Part shown: positions 46,108 through 54,894 of the stretch, piece after piece
How the letters are laid out: each line of letters begins with the position of its first letter
How positions within the stretch are numbered: the stretch's first letter is position 1
Source: Rhizobium sp. S152
Lineage (GTDB): Bacteria; Pseudomonadota; Alphaproteobacteria; Rhizobiales; Rhizobiaceae
DNA length: 64,000 bases
Direction: 5' to 3'
Assembly (NCBI RefSeq): GCF_030380735.1
Contig: NZ_JAUDRZ010000003.1
Location: forward strand, 310,001-374,000
The notes under the pieces: generated by a model
What the model was told of the DNA's origin: nothing
Database searches by the model: none
Seen by the model: only the letters and a program-made list of their open reading frames with translations
Program-made: the position numbers and the translations under genes

Positions 46108-46752
46108 ATGAGCCAACCGCTTGCAAAGCAGGCCTATGGCAAGATCATCGAAATGATCCTTGCCGGAATGCTGAAGCCGGGCGATGTCCTGCAGGAGGCG
46201 AAGCTCGGTGACGAGCTTGCCATGTCACGCACCCCGGTGCGCGAGGCCATCAAGCGGATCGAGGCCGAGGGGCTTGCCGTCCAGGAGGGCCGGTTCCTCA
46301 AGGTGCGTACGCTGACGATCGCCGAGGTCGAGGAGATATTCTTCCTGAGAGGCGTGATCGAGAGCCACTGCGTGCGCAACGCCACATCGATCGCATCAGG
46401 CACGCTCGACGATCTGGAGAGAAGAGTGATGGCGCTGATCGCGCAGGGGCCAGGCGAGGATGACGAGGAGCGCGTCGTCGATGACGATTTCCACCTGTCC
46501 TTCGCGCGCGCGGCCGGCAACCAGATGATGGTCCGCACGATCCGCGACCTTCGCAGGCGAACCTGCATGTTCGACCACAGTCTCGTGCCCGCACGTTTCC
46601 TCAAGGGCTGCAACGAACATCTCGAGATCATCAAGGCTATCCGCGAGAAGGACGGCGCGCGCGCCGGACAGCTCATGAAAGCGCATGTCGGAAATGCCCG
46701 GGATGCCATCCTCGAACGCCTGAAGGCCGAACAAGCGAGAGCAACACGATGA
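46108..46752 (+). CDS. GntR family transcriptional regulator (FCD type)
   Basis: The 214-residue protein has an N-terminal winged helix ('LKPGDVLQEAKLGDELAMSRTPVREAI'-type, about residues 20-50) and an FCD ligand-binding domain with the metal-site residues D, H and H in 'DDDFHLSFARAAGN' and 'HLEIIKAIREKD'. The start at 46108 has GGAGG 9 bases upstream. It overlaps the next dehydrogenase gene by four bases. It probably represses the pxp-linked operon until a cyclic or ureido amino-acid metabolite binds. Confidence 0.88.
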   Translation: MSQPLAKQAYGKIIEMILAGMLKPGDVLQEAKLGDELAMSRTPVREAIKRIEAEGLAVQEGRFLKVRTLTIAEVEEIFFLRGVIESHCVRNATSIASGTLDDLERRVMALIAQGPGEDDEERVVDDDFHLSFARAAGNQMMVRTIRDLRRRTCMFDHSLVPARFLKGCNEHLEIIKAIREKDGARAGQLMKAHVGNARDAILERLKAEQARATR

Positions 46753-47696
46753 AGTGCCTGGTTGTTCAGCCCATCCACTCCGATGGCCTCGATCTGCTGC
46801 GTGACGGCGGTGTCGAGCCTGTCATCAGCCCGGCTTCCGACATGGACACGGTGTCGCGGGCGATTGCGGGCTGCGACGCCGTCATCACGCGTGACGCCGG
46901 TCTCTCCTCCGGTGCCATTCTCGCCGGCGATCGCCTCAAGGTCATCGTCGTCCACGGTGCCGGGCATGACGCCGTCGACAAGGTTGCTGCGGCGAGGAAG
47001 GGCGTCATGGTCTGCAACACGCCGGGTGCGAATGCGCGATCGGTCTCCGAGCTCGCGCTCGGCCTCGCGCTCTCGGCGGCACGGCTGATCCCCGCCGCGG
47101 ATAGCGCGGTGCGTGCTGGAATAAAGGGGTTTCGCGAGGCCGAGACATTCCACGAGCTCGCCGGCAAGACGGCACTCATCGTCGGATGGGGCGCAACCGG
47201 CGCGGGCCTTGGACGAATGCTCGACAGCGCGTTCGGCATGCGCATCCTCGTCTTTTCGCCGCGCGCGGCGGATATCGGAGGTTACCAGCGCGTCCGGACT
47301 TTGTCCGAGGGGTTGACCCAGGCCGATCTCGTTTCGCTTCATACGCCCATGCGTGACGAGACGCGTGGGATGCTCAACGCCGAGACGTTCGCGGCGACGA
47401 AGCCCGGTGCCATCCTCGTCAATACGGCACGGGCCGGTTTGATCGACGAAGCCGCGCTTGCCGCGGCGCTTGCCGAGGGTACGATCGGTGCCGCCGCCCT
47501 CGACGTCTATTCGTCGGAAGCGCCGCACGGTCCGCTCGCGGCATCGAACCGGGTGATCTTCACGCCACATCTCGGCGGCACGACCGGAGAGGCGCTCCGG
47601 CGGGTCGCCGTCGGCGCCGCGCGCAACGTGCTCATGGCCCTGTCGGGCGAGAAGCCCCCCACAACAATAGATCCATTGCCCGAGGTAGCAGCATGA
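46749..47696 (+). CDS. D-2-hydroxyacid dehydrogenase
   Basis: The 315-residue NAD-dependent dehydrogenase has a GWGATGAG dinucleotide loop near residue 143. The catalytic arginine is in 'NTARAGLID', glutamate in 'YSSEAP' and histidine in 'FTPHLGGT'. It converts a 2-oxo acid to the D-2-hydroxy acid or back. Within this cluster it could act on a 2-oxo acid made by the D-amino-acid transaminase. The start overlaps the GntR stop and its own stop overlaps the M20 hydrolase gene by four bases. Confidence 0.88.
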   Translation: MKCLVVQPIHSDGLDLLRDGGVEPVISPASDMDTVSRAIAGCDAVITRDAGLSSGAILAGDRLKVIVVHGAGHDAVDKVAAARKGVMVCNTPGANARSVSELALGLALSAARLIPAADSAVRAGIKGFREAETFHELAGKTALIVGWGATGAGLGRMLDSAFGMRILVFSPRAADIGGYQRVRTLSEGLTQADLVSLHTPMRDETRGMLNAETFAATKPGAILVNTARAGLIDEAALAAALAEGTIGAAALDVYSSEAPHGPLAASNRVIFTPHLGGTTGEALRRVAVGAARNVLMALSGEKPPTTIDPLPEVAA

Positions 47697-48952
47697 GCCG
47701 CATCATCAAAGACACCGTTGACCGGCTCCTAGATCGCATCAACGCCATCTCGGATACTGGTCCGGGGTTCACGCGTCCCTCGTACAGCCCGCTGGAGAGC
47801 CAGGCCCATGCCGTTGTCGCGGAGGAAGCGGAGCGTCTCGGGCTGACGGTCACGCGCGATGCCGCACTCAATCTTTTCGCGCGCCTGCCCGGCCGCGACC
47901 GGAATGCAGCGCCGCTTTATGTCGGCTCGCATGTCGATACCGTTGCCATGGGCGGCGCCTTTGACGGCGCAGCCGGCGTGGCTGGCGCGGTCGCTCTTGC
48001 TGCGGCCTTCGTAGATAGCGGCGAACGTCCGCCGGTCGATCTGGTGGTCACGGTGACGCGCGCCGAGGAAAGCGTCTGGTTCCCGGTTTCCTACATCGGC
48101 TCCAGGTCTGCATTGGGCCGCCTGACCGCACCGGAGCTGCAGGCCGTGCGCGCCGATACAGGCAGGACGCTTACCGATCACATCCGCGCGGAGGGTGGTC
48201 AGCCCGAAGAGATCCTGAGCGGAGCGGGGCTTGCTGCCGCGCGGTTCATCGAGCTGCATATCGAGCAGGGACCGGTGCTCGACAATGCCGGCGAGCCGTT
48301 CGGCATCGTCGATGGCGTTCGCGGCGGTCTTCGCTACCGCCAGGCGCGTATCGATGGAACCTGGGCGCATTCTGGCGGCGCGCCGCGCTCGGCGCGGTCG
48401 GATACGGTGTTCGCGCTTGCCGATCTCGTCGTCGCCATGGATCGTCGATGGGGAGAAGTGCTGGAGACCGGTCAGGACCTCGCCGTGACGTTCGGCAGGG
48501 TCGATGCGGCCACGCCTGAGCATGCATTCGCCAAGGTGCCCGGCCGCACGGATTTCTGTATCGATCTGCGCAGCGACGATGTGGCGGTGCTCGAACGGAT
48601 GGATGAAGCATTCAAGGCCGAGATCGCCGCGGTCGAGGCGGCGCGTGGCGTTCGCTTCGATCTCGGCGCGCAGTCGCGCAGCCACCCGACGAAACTGTCC
48701 GCCGCTCTGGGCGATCAGATCGCGACGGCCGCCGGCAGGCTCGGTTTTGCGCCCCGCCGCATGCTGTCGGGCGGCGGTCACGACGCGGCCGCCTTCGCGC
48801 AGGCCGGCTGGGAGTCGGTGATGGTGTTCCTGCGCAACTGGAACGGGAGCCACAATCCCGACGAAGCAATGAACCCCGAAGACCTCGCGAGCGCGGTTGC
48901 CACATTGCACGAGGCCATCGCCTTCGAGACAACGGGAGCAGCCGATGAGTGA
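47693..48952 (+). CDS. M20 family amidohydrolase (N-carbamoyl-amino-acid hydrolase / allantoate amidohydrolase type)
   Basis: The 419-residue zinc hydrolase of the hydantoinase/carbamoylase branch has 'GSHVDTVAMGGAFDGAAGV' near residue 81 and 'RAEESVWFPVSYIGSR' near 122. 'RFIELHIEQGPVLD' near 181 and 'MLSGGGHDAAAFA' near 353 hold the remaining ligands. These enzymes cleave N-carbamoyl or ureido groups from amino acids, or allantoate. Which one is not fixed by sequence. It overlaps the next GntR gene and belongs to the pxp operon. Confidence 0.88.
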   Translation: MSRIIKDTVDRLLDRINAISDTGPGFTRPSYSPLESQAHAVVAEEAERLGLTVTRDAALNLFARLPGRDRNAAPLYVGSHVDTVAMGGAFDGAAGVAGAVALAAAFVDSGERPPVDLVVTVTRAEESVWFPVSYIGSRSALGRLTAPELQAVRADTGRTLTDHIRAEGGQPEEILSGAGLAAARFIELHIEQGPVLDNAGEPFGIVDGVRGGLRYRQARIDGTWAHSGGAPRSARSDTVFALADLVVAMDRRWGEVLETGQDLAVTFGRVDAATPEHAFAKVPGRTDFCIDLRSDDVAVLERMDEAFKAEIAAVEAARGVRFDLGAQSRSHPTKLSAALGDQIATAAGRLGFAPRRMLSGGGHDAAAFAQAGWESVMVFLRNWNGSHNPDEAMNPEDLASAVATLHEAIAFETTGAADE

Positions 48953-49583
48953 GAAGGAAACATTGGCGCAGCAGGTCTACCGCGACCTCAAGCAGCGAAT
49001 TCTGGAAGGCAAGTTCACTGCCGAGGACATGCTGACCGAGCGGACGCTCGCGCTGGAATCCGGCATTTCGCGCACCCCGCTGCGCGCCGCGATCTCACGG
49101 CTCGAGAAGGAGGACGTGATTTCGCGACTGCCGAACGGCGCCCTGATGGTACGGCCGGTCACTGTCGAACAGTTGCTGGAGATCGTCCAGACCCGGCGCC
49201 TGCTGGAAGGCGCTGCCGCCGAGACGGCGGCGACCCGTCCGCTCACCCCGGCGCTCGCCGATGCGCGCGAGCGCATGCGCGCCTATGCCGGCGGCGGCGA
49301 TATCGCTTTTGACCACTTCTGGCTCGATGACGATGCATTCCATGATGCCGTCGCGCACGCGGCGGGCCTGCCTTTGCTCGCGACCATGCTCACCGAGATG
49401 CGCGGCATCGCGCGTCGCTGCACCATCACCCGCACCCACGACCGGTTCGACCAGCAGGCGCGCGAGCATATCGCCGTTATCGATGCGATCGAGGCCGGCA
49501 ACGGCGAGGCGGCGCGGATCGCGATGGAAGGCCACTTCGACAGCGTCCGGGCGCGATTCCTCGGATGGCTGGCACGCACATAA
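48945..49583 (+). CDS. GntR family transcriptional regulator (FCD type)
   Basis: The 212-residue protein has a winged helix ('YRDLKQRILEGKFTAEDMLTE', then 'SGISRTPLRAAI') and an FCD domain with histidines in 'DDDAFHDAVAHAAG' and 'REHIAVIDAIEAGN'. It is a second GntR regulator inside the same operon, only about 33 percent similar to the first by eye, so the two probably sense different ligands. The M24 peptidase gene follows 10 bases later. Confidence 0.88.
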   Translation: MSEKETLAQQVYRDLKQRILEGKFTAEDMLTERTLALESGISRTPLRAAISRLEKEDVISRLPNGALMVRPVTVEQLLEIVQTRRLLEGAAAETAATRPLTPALADARERMRAYAGGGDIAFDHFWLDDDAFHDAVAHAAGLPLLATMLTEMRGIARRCTITRTHDRFDQQAREHIAVIDAIEAGNGEAARIAMEGHFDSVRARFLGWLART

Positions 49584-49592
49584 GATAAGACG

Positions 49593-50777
49593 ATGCATTC
49601 CCAATCTCTCACTGAAGATATCGATCGGCTTTTGGGCAGCGAGGCCGCCTTCTCCCGCGAGGAGTTCGCGCTTCGGCAGGCAAAAGCCCAGGCGGCGGTG
49701 CTTGCGAGCGGTCACGAGGCGCTTGTCGTCACCGGCCCTGAAACGATCTACTGGCTGACGGGCCGCCAGACGGCGGGATATTTCGCCTTTCAGGCGCTGG
49801 TGCTGCCCGCCGACGGCGAGGTCACGCTTCTCGTTCGGCAGTTGGAGCTGTTCGGAACGATCGCCAATACCTGGCTCTCCGACATTGTCGCTTATCAGGA
49901 TGGAGAGAGCCCGGTGGAAGCCCTGGTCGCGCTGCTTCGAAGGAAGCACATCCGGCGACCGGCAATCGAGCTCGGCGGCTGGTTTCTCGCCCCACGCTTG
50001 GCGGGCGAGATCGCCGCAAGCCTGGGGTTTTCCGACCTGCCCGACGGCTCGGCTCTTTTGCCGCCGCTGAGGATGACGAAATCCCCGGCGGAGCTGGACG
50101 CCGTCCGCGCCGCCGCCCGCTATGCCGAAGCCGGCATGATCGCGGCGATCGAGGCATGCTCCGACAAGGCCGACGAGAATGGGATCGCGGCCGCGATGCT
50201 GAACGCGGCCACGCTGGCCGGCTCGGAAGCCATGGCCATGGAACCGCTGGTGTCATCGGGTCCGCGCAGTGGCCTTCCGCACATGACATGGCGTCGCAGA
50301 CAGCTGCAGAGCGGCGATCCCGTATTCCTCGAACTCGCCGGAAGCCATGCGCGCTATCACGCGGCGCTGATGCGCGCCGTCTGGATCGGCACACCGCCTG
50401 ATGAGGCGCAGCGCATGATGGATTGCTCCCTGCGGGCGCTCGAAGCGGCTCTTGCGGCAATCCGGCCCGGCGTTCCATGCGCAGAGCCTCACAATGCCGC
50501 GCAGGCCGTCATCGACGACGCTGGCTATACCGCCGCCTTTCGCAAGCGCATCGGTTATTCCATGGGCGTGGCATTCGCGCCGGACTGGGGGGAGGGCTCG
50601 ATCCTCAGCCTGTTCTCCGACGTATCCCGGCCGATCGAGGCCGGCATGGTCTTCCACCTGCCGGCGACGCTGCGCAGCTACGGCTGTTGGACCGTCGGCG
50701 CATCGGAAACCGTGATCGTTTCCGAACATGGCGCCGAACCGCTGTCGAGCCTGCCGCGCCAACTGACCATTCGCTGA
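49593..50777 (+). CDS. M24 family (creatinase/ectoine-hydrolase-like) hydrolase
   Basis: The 394-residue protein has a creatinase N-terminal domain (about 1-160) and a pita-bread M24 domain. In metal-dependent aminopeptidases two aspartates bind metal; here the first reads as E247 in 'GDPVFLELAGSHARYHAALMR', and the second lies at the Ala pair near 257-258. A conserved histidine is in 'GLPHMTW' and a glutamate in 'GASETVIV'. Loss of the aspartates is the state seen in creatinase and the ectoine hydrolase DoeA, so C-N cleavage of a guanidino or cyclic amidine substrate is more likely than proline peptidase activity. Confidence 0.8.
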   Translation: MHSQSLTEDIDRLLGSEAAFSREEFALRQAKAQAAVLASGHEALVVTGPETIYWLTGRQTAGYFAFQALVLPADGEVTLLVRQLELFGTIANTWLSDIVAYQDGESPVEALVALLRRKHIRRPAIELGGWFLAPRLAGEIAASLGFSDLPDGSALLPPLRMTKSPAELDAVRAAARYAEAGMIAAIEACSDKADENGIAAAMLNAATLAGSEAMAMEPLVSSGPRSGLPHMTWRRRQLQSGDPVFLELAGSHARYHAALMRAVWIGTPPDEAQRMMDCSLRALEAALAAIRPGVPCAEPHNAAQAVIDDAGYTAAFRKRIGYSMGVAFAPDWGEGSILSLFSDVSRPIEAGMVFHLPATLRSYGCWTVGASETVIVSEHGAEPLSSLPRQLTIR

Positions 50778-50809
50778 TATCAATCAATATACATCAATGG
50801 AGACCCCGC

Positions 50810-51223
50810 ATGCGCTCATTGTTCCACCTGGCCTACCACATCACCGATCTTGACGAAGCGCGCCGCTTCTATGGCGGCGTTCTCGGTTGCGCCGAAGGCC
50901 GTTCCACGGACACCTGGGTCGACTTCGACTTCTTCGGCCACCAGATCTCGCTTCACCTCGGTAAGCCGTTTGAAGTGACGCGCACCGGCAAGGTGGGCGA
51001 CCATATGGTGATGATGCCGCATCTCGGCGTCGTTCTTCCGCTGGAGGATTGGTTTGCGCTCGCCGAGCGCCTCCAGAAGGGCGGCATCGCCTTCGACATC
51101 CCGCCGGTCGTACGCTTCGAAGGCGAACCCGGCGAACAGCGCACGATGTTCTTCTTCGATCCGAGTGGCAACCCGATCGAGGTCAAGGGTTTCAAGGACT
51201 TCGACAGCGTTTTCGCGCATTGA
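50810..51223 (+). CDS. VOC family protein (glyoxalase/dioxygenase superfamily)
   Basis: The 137-residue single-domain vicinal-oxygen-chelate protein has 'FHLAYHITDLDEARRFYGG' at residues 4-22 and 'FFFDPSGNPIEVKGF' at the C-terminus. A first metal histidine is in 'YHITD', with others in 'HQISLHL' and the final 'NPIEVK' glutamate. It could be a glyoxalase, an epimerase or a fosfomycin-type enzyme. The last gene of the pxp operon, it has a strong terminator after it. The reaction cannot be named. Confidence 0.85.
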   Translation: MRSLFHLAYHITDLDEARRFYGGVLGCAEGRSTDTWVDFDFFGHQISLHLGKPFEVTRTGKVGDHMVMMPHLGVVLPLEDWFALAERLQKGGIAFDIPPVVRFEGEPGEQRTMFFFDPSGNPIEVKGFKDFDSVFAH

Positions 51224-51226
51224 TCG

Positions 51227-51262
51227 AAAAGGCCCGGGCAGTTTCGGCTGTCCGGGCCTTTT
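51227..51262. terminator. Bidirectional terminator hairpin
   Basis: A 15-base stem (AAAAGGCCCGGGCAG with a near-perfect partner) closes on a short loop and ends in TTTT on both strands. It separates the plus-strand pxp operon from the convergent M24 gene. Confidence 0.88.
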
Positions 51263-51304
51263 ACGTTAGCTCTGCGTATGAGCGCGGAAAGCCGCGTGGC
51301 GGTC

Positions 51305-52483
51305 CTAGAAGATGCTCGGAGACTTCGTCAGCAGTTCGTTGCCGTCCTTGCCGATGATGATGATGTCCTCGAAGAAGGCGGCGCCGACGCCATCGAGAGA
51401 GAGGAAGGCTTCGACGCCGAACACCATGTCCTGCTCGACGATATCCTCAGGCGTGGACATGCTGGTCGAGATACGGGGCAGTTCGAAACCGAGCCCGATG
51501 CCGTGACCGTAGAACGGAAAGTTCTTCATGATCGGCGAGATCGATCCGCCGAATGCCGCGGTCATGCGGTCGCCTTCGGCAGCCACATCCAGGAGCCTGA
51601 CGCCCGGCCGCAGCATGTCCGAGAGACGATGGACGATGTTGCCGGCGGCTTCGATCAGCCGCATCTGCTCGCTGTTCGCCTTTCCGCGGACCGCCGTGCG
51701 GCCGGGATCGAGATAGTAGCCCTGGAACAACGCGCCGTGCAGCGTTCCCGTGACGATGTCGCCGATCGCGGGCACGTCGGCGCTGTATCCCGTCAGCGGA
51801 AAGCGCTGATCGAAGCCGAGCGTCTCGCCATGGTTGGTGCCGATCATCTGGATGCGGCCCCCGCGCCGGACGACCTCGCGCGCCGCCTCGCCGGCCGCCT
51901 CGCGTTCTGACAGGCCGCTGATCAGGCCCTTCATCAGGACGTCGACACCCGCCGTCGCCGTTTCGCCGGCGGTGCGATAACAGTCGAGCTCGCGCTGGCT
52001 CTTGATGCGGCGAACGGAGCGGACGAGGTCGTCGGCGGCCACCCATTCGATATCGGGCGCCACAGCCTCGAGCTGGCGGTAGTATTTCACCGGAATGAAG
52101 TTGGTGCCGACGAGAGCCACGCGACCGGTGACGCCGCGCTCGACCAGCGCGCGTGCCACGCTCTCGAAGGGATGATTGCTGGTGCGGACGTCCTCGATCG
52201 AAACGAGATCGCGACGCACCTCGGGCTCGTCGATATGAAGCTGCGGCGCGCGCCCGCCCTGCAGAATGACACCCGCGAATGACCGCGCCGTCCAGATCAG
52301 CGAATCCATACCGCTGCTGATCGCGTAGTGATTGGAGAGATAAAGGACGTCGCCGCAGTTGTCCGTCGTCCCGCCGCCCCTTCCGAAGACCACCGCGGTT
52401 TCGAAGCCCCGCGCCTTCATCTCCGCCTGAACGCGGCTCCAGCGTCCCTCGTATTCGTCCAGCGGGAAGTAGGAATTCATCAT
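51305..52483 (-). CDS. M24 family peptidase-like protein (Xaa-Pro peptidase/creatinase superfamily)
   Basis: The 392-residue protein has a creatinase-like N-terminal domain and a pita-bread domain. Here the first metal aspartate is replaced (T247 in 'GDIVTGTLHG') while the second is kept (D259 in 'GYYLDPGRT'). The histidine is kept in 'YGHGIGLGFELPR' and the two glutamates in 'FGVEAF' and 'AFFEDI'. It is thus an atypical M24 enzyme, different from its neighbour at 49593. The start at 52483 has a GGAG site. It is divergent from the DUF1989 operon across a 319-base region. Confidence 0.8.
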   Translation of the reverse strand: MMNSYFPLDEYEGRWSRVQAEMKARGFETAVVFGRGGGTTDNCGDVLYLSNHYAISSGMDSLIWTARSFAGVILQGGRAPQLHIDEPEVRRDLVSIEDVRTSNHPFESVARALVERGVTGRVALVGTNFIPVKYYRQLEAVAPDIEWVAADDLVRSVRRIKSQRELDCYRTAGETATAGVDVLMKGLISGLSEREAAGEAAREVVRRGGRIQMIGTNHGETLGFDQRFPLTGYSADVPAIGDIVTGTLHGALFQGYYLDPGRTAVRGKANSEQMRLIEAAGNIVHRLSDMLRPGVRLLDVAAEGDRMTAAFGGSISPIMKNFPFYGHGIGLGFELPRISTSMSTPEDIVEQDMVFGVEAFLSLDGVGAAFFEDIIIIGKDGNELLTKSPSIF

Positions 52484-52702
52484 TTTCACTCCGAAGTTCG
52501 TCGGGATAAGAAGGGCGGCAAATTTCGGTACACCGCGAGTATCCGGCCGTCAATCGCGGTATGTCTGTTTTTGAGGCGAAGCGGGAAGAATGTCGTTGCT
52601 CCTGCTCCATGTGATCTAAAAGCGGGCATATGTTGCGCAAATAACATACAATCAGCCTAATTTTTGAATTGTAAATTGTTGAAATTACTACTTGAACTCC
52701 AC

Positions 52703-52715
52703 TGGTATACTGAAT
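52703..52715. promoter_or_regulatory. Candidate GntR-type operator upstream of the DUF1989 operon
   Basis: TGGTATACTGAAT contains a GTATAC core and matches 11 of 13 bases of the element at 44258-44270 in the pxpA/pxpB gap. It sits in an AT-rich region between the two divergent genes. Confidence 0.4.
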
Positions 52716-52731
52716 AGGGTTGAGATCAGTC

Positions 52732-52778
52732 GCCGGGCAAAGGCTGGTGCTGCATTTTTAGTCAGCCCCAAGCCCGGC
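52732..52778 (+). promoter_or_regulatory. Structured mRNA leader upstream of the DUF1989 operon
   Basis: GCCGGGC pairs with GCCCGGC, and inside them GGCTGG pairs with TCAGCC across an internal loop, giving a two-tier hairpin with a 14-base loop. It ends about 24 bases before the start codon at 52803, with a purine-rich ribosome site between. There is no U-run, so it is not a terminator. It could be a riboswitch, a protein-binding element or an attenuator. I do not recognise it as any known guanidine riboswitch. Confidence 0.45.
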
Positions 52779-52802
52779 AATGTATGAGAGAAACGAGTGT
52801 CA

Positions 52803-53429
52803 ATGAGCCTATCCAACGAGACTGTTCCCGCCAGTAGGGGGCGCGCCTTTCAGATGAAGGCCGGCCAGTTTGCGGTAATCACGAACACCCACGGCAATCA
52901 GGTCGTCGACACCTGGGCACTCGCGGCCGAGGACCGGTTCGAAACGTCGTCGCTCGATCATACGCGCTCCGTGAACAGCAATATCTTCTTCACCGAGGGC
53001 ATGGCGCTCATCAGCTCGCGCCGCCGCGCCATGCTGACGATGATAAGGGACAGCGCGAAGGTCAGGCACGACACCTTGCTTTGCCCCTGCAACCACGAGC
53101 TCTATCAACAGCTGGGCTGTCAGGAATATCATCGCAGCTGCACCGATAATTTCCACGAAGCGATTTCGGAGTACGGGATCGAGCTGCCGCAGACGCCTGC
53201 ATCCTTAAACCTGTTCATGAACGTACCTGTGACCGATGATGGAACAGTCGATCGCGTTCCTCCGGATACGGCAGCCGGCGACTTCGTGGTCCTGCGTGCG
53301 GAAATCGACCTGCTCCTTGTCCTTTCCGCCTGCCCGCAGGACATCACGCTGATCAACGGTCCGTCGCGCACGCCCAAGGATATTGCCGTGCGCATCGTCG
53401 ACACATTGCCCCCGGAGGTGTTCGCATGA
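52803..53429 (+). CDS. DUF1989 (urea carboxylase-associated) family protein
   Basis: The 208-residue protein of DUF1989 has its conserved cysteines visible as C94, C96, C106 and C113 in '[20 protein letters not shown]', with 'TDNFHEAI' after them. Members once called urea-carboxylase-associated were shown to form carboxyguanidine deiminase in guanidine-degrading bacteria, which needs two subunits; here there is only one. It begins the operon with an amino-acid transporter and a ureohydrolase, hinting at a guanidino substrate. ATG at 52803 chosen; GTG at 52797 possible. Confidence 0.82.
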   Translation: MSLSNETVPASRGRAFQMKAGQFAVITNTHGNQVVDTWALAAEDRFETSSLDHTRSVNSNIFFTEGMALISSRRRAMLTMIRDSAKVRHDTLLCPCNHELYQQLGCQEYHRSCTDNFHEAISEYGIELPQTPASLNLFMNVPVTDDGTVDRVPPDTAAGDFVVLRAEIDLLLVLSACPQDITLINGPSRTPKDIAVRIVDTLPPEVFA

Positions 53430-54229
53430 CCGGCTCCCTTCTTACACTCCGCGAGATCCGCAAGAGCTTCGGAGACAACGAGGTCCTGAAAGGCGTGTCC
53501 GTCACCGTGGAGCCGGGCGAGGTAGTCTCGATCATCGGCGCCAGCGGTTCCGGCAAGAGCACGTTCCTGCGCTCCATCAACGCGCTTGAGATGCCGCAGT
53601 CCGGTTTCATGGAATTCGAGGAACTGTCCTTCGATTTTCGCAGCGGTTCGCGCTTCTTTCCGACGCCGGCGCAATTGCAGTCGCTGCGCTCGCGCGTCGG
53701 CATGGTCTTCCAGAGCTACAATCTCTGGCCTCACATGACCGTGCTGGAAAACGTGACGCACGCGCCGATGCGCCTCCTGAAGATGCCCAGGGCGCAGGCG
53801 GTCGAGGAAGCCGAGGCGCTTCTGGCCCGCATCGGGCTCTATGAGAAGCGCGACAGCTATCCGGCCCGTCTGTCCGGCGGCCAGCAGCAGCGCGTGGCGA
53901 TCGCGCGCGCGCTGGCGATGAAGCCACGCCTGATGCTGTTCGACGAAGTGACATCGGCGCTCGACCCGGAACTGGTGCATGAGGTGCTGGTGCTGATGGC
54001 GTCGCTTGCCGCCGACGGCATGACGATGCTGCTCGTCACCCACGAGATCGCCTTCGCGCGGGACGTTTCCTCCCGCGTCATGTTCTTCGACAAGGGCGTG
54101 ATCGCGGAGGAGGGAACACCGGATGTCCTGCGCCACCCCGAGAGCGACAGGTTGAAACAGTTCCTTCATCGCATCCTGCATGACGAGGTTGGTCATTCCA
54201 TTTCCAGCGATCGTGGAGCGCAGGCCTGA
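53426..54229 (+). CDS. Amino acid ABC transporter ATP-binding protein
   Basis: The 267-residue ATPase of the polar-amino-acid (HisP/GlnQ) group has Walker [10 protein letters not shown], signature [15 protein letters not shown] and Walker B '[15 protein letters not shown]', with the switch histidine in '[10 protein letters not shown]'. It overlaps the DUF1989 stop by four bases and the permease start by one base. It energises uptake of a polar amino acid or guanidino compound. Confidence 0.92.
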   Translation: MTGSLLTLREIRKSFGDNEVLKGVSVTVEPGEVVSIIGASGSGKSTFLRSINALEMPQSGFMEFEELSFDFRSGSRFFPTPAQLQSLRSRVGMVFQSYNLWPHMTVLENVTHAPMRLLKMPRAQAVEEAEALLARIGLYEKRDSYPARLSGGQQQRVAIARALAMKPRLMLFDEVTSALDPELVHEVLVLMASLAADGMTMLLVTHEIAFARDVSSRVMFFDKGVIAEEGTPDVLRHPESDRLKQFLHRILHDEVGHSISSDRGAQA

Positions 54230-54885
54230 TGAGCGGTATCATTGAAGAATTTCGTCTGTATGGACCCGGCTTCCTCGAAGCCGCCTGGACGGTTTTTGCC
54301 CTGACCCTTCTCACCATCGTCGTGAGCTGGGCATGCGGCCTGCTGGCCGCCCTGGCGCAGCGCTCCAAGTGGAAATCGGCTCGCGTGGCGGCCGGCTTCT
54401 ACATCTGGTTCATTCGCGGCACGCCGACGTTGATTCAGGTCTTCATCATCTACTTCGGCCTGCCGCAGTTCGGCATACGGTTGTCGCCGTTCGCCGCCGG
54501 TGTGCTGGCGCTGGGCGTCAACAGCGGCGCTTACGTGGCGGAGATCGTCCGTGGCGGCCTCACCGCCATTCCCCGTGGCCAGATGGAATCGGCGCTGGCG
54601 CTTGGTTTCAGCCCCAGCGAAACGATGCGCACGGTCATCCTGCCGCAGGTGTTTCGCATCATCCTGCCGTCGATCACCAACGAGGCGATCTCGACCTTGA
54701 AGAACACGTCGCTTCTGTCGACGATCACGGTGGTGGAACTGACGCTCTACGCGCAGACGCTGATCGCGGCCACCTTCCGCCCCTTCGAATTCTACATCGC
54801 CGTCGCCGTCATTTATCTCGTGCTGACGACAATCCTGACGTTCTTCGCCTCCTGGCTGGAGCGCCGCTATGCCAAGATGGCCTGA
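54229..54885 (+). CDS. Amino acid ABC transporter permease
   Basis: The 218-residue membrane protein of the HisM/GlnP type has five or so helices and an EAA loop 'MESALALGFSPSETMRTVILPQ' near residues 119-140. It is the only permease in this operon, so it probably works as a homodimer. The binding protein is separated from it by the ureohydrolase gene but is in the same transcript. Confidence 0.92.
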   Translation: MSGIIEEFRLYGPGFLEAAWTVFALTLLTIVVSWACGLLAALAQRSKWKSARVAAGFYIWFIRGTPTLIQVFIIYFGLPQFGIRLSPFAAGVLALGVNSGAYVAEIVRGGLTAIPRGQMESALALGFSPSETMRTVILPQVFRIILPSITNEAISTLKNTSLLSTITVVELTLYAQTLIAATFRPFEFYIAVAVIYLVLTTILTFFASWLERRYAKMA

Positions 54886-54894
54886 GGAAGCAAG

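Larger units (their letters stand above)
52484..52802. other. Divergent control region, AT-rich, no gene recognised
   Basis: The 319-base gap between the M24 gene and the DUF1989 gene holds the operator-like element at 52703-52715 and the hairpin at 52732-52778. No convincing small gene was found. Confidence 0.5.

Noticed and set aside
46134..48910. Long minus-strand frames opposite the GntR, dehydrogenase and M20 genes
   Set aside because: The plus-strand genes have intact active-site motifs and overlap each other as an operon; the antisense frames have none.
52660..52802. Considered as a known guanidine riboswitch
   Set aside because: The conserved ACGR-type features of guanidine-I/II/III riboswitches are not visible; kept as an unclassified structured leader.
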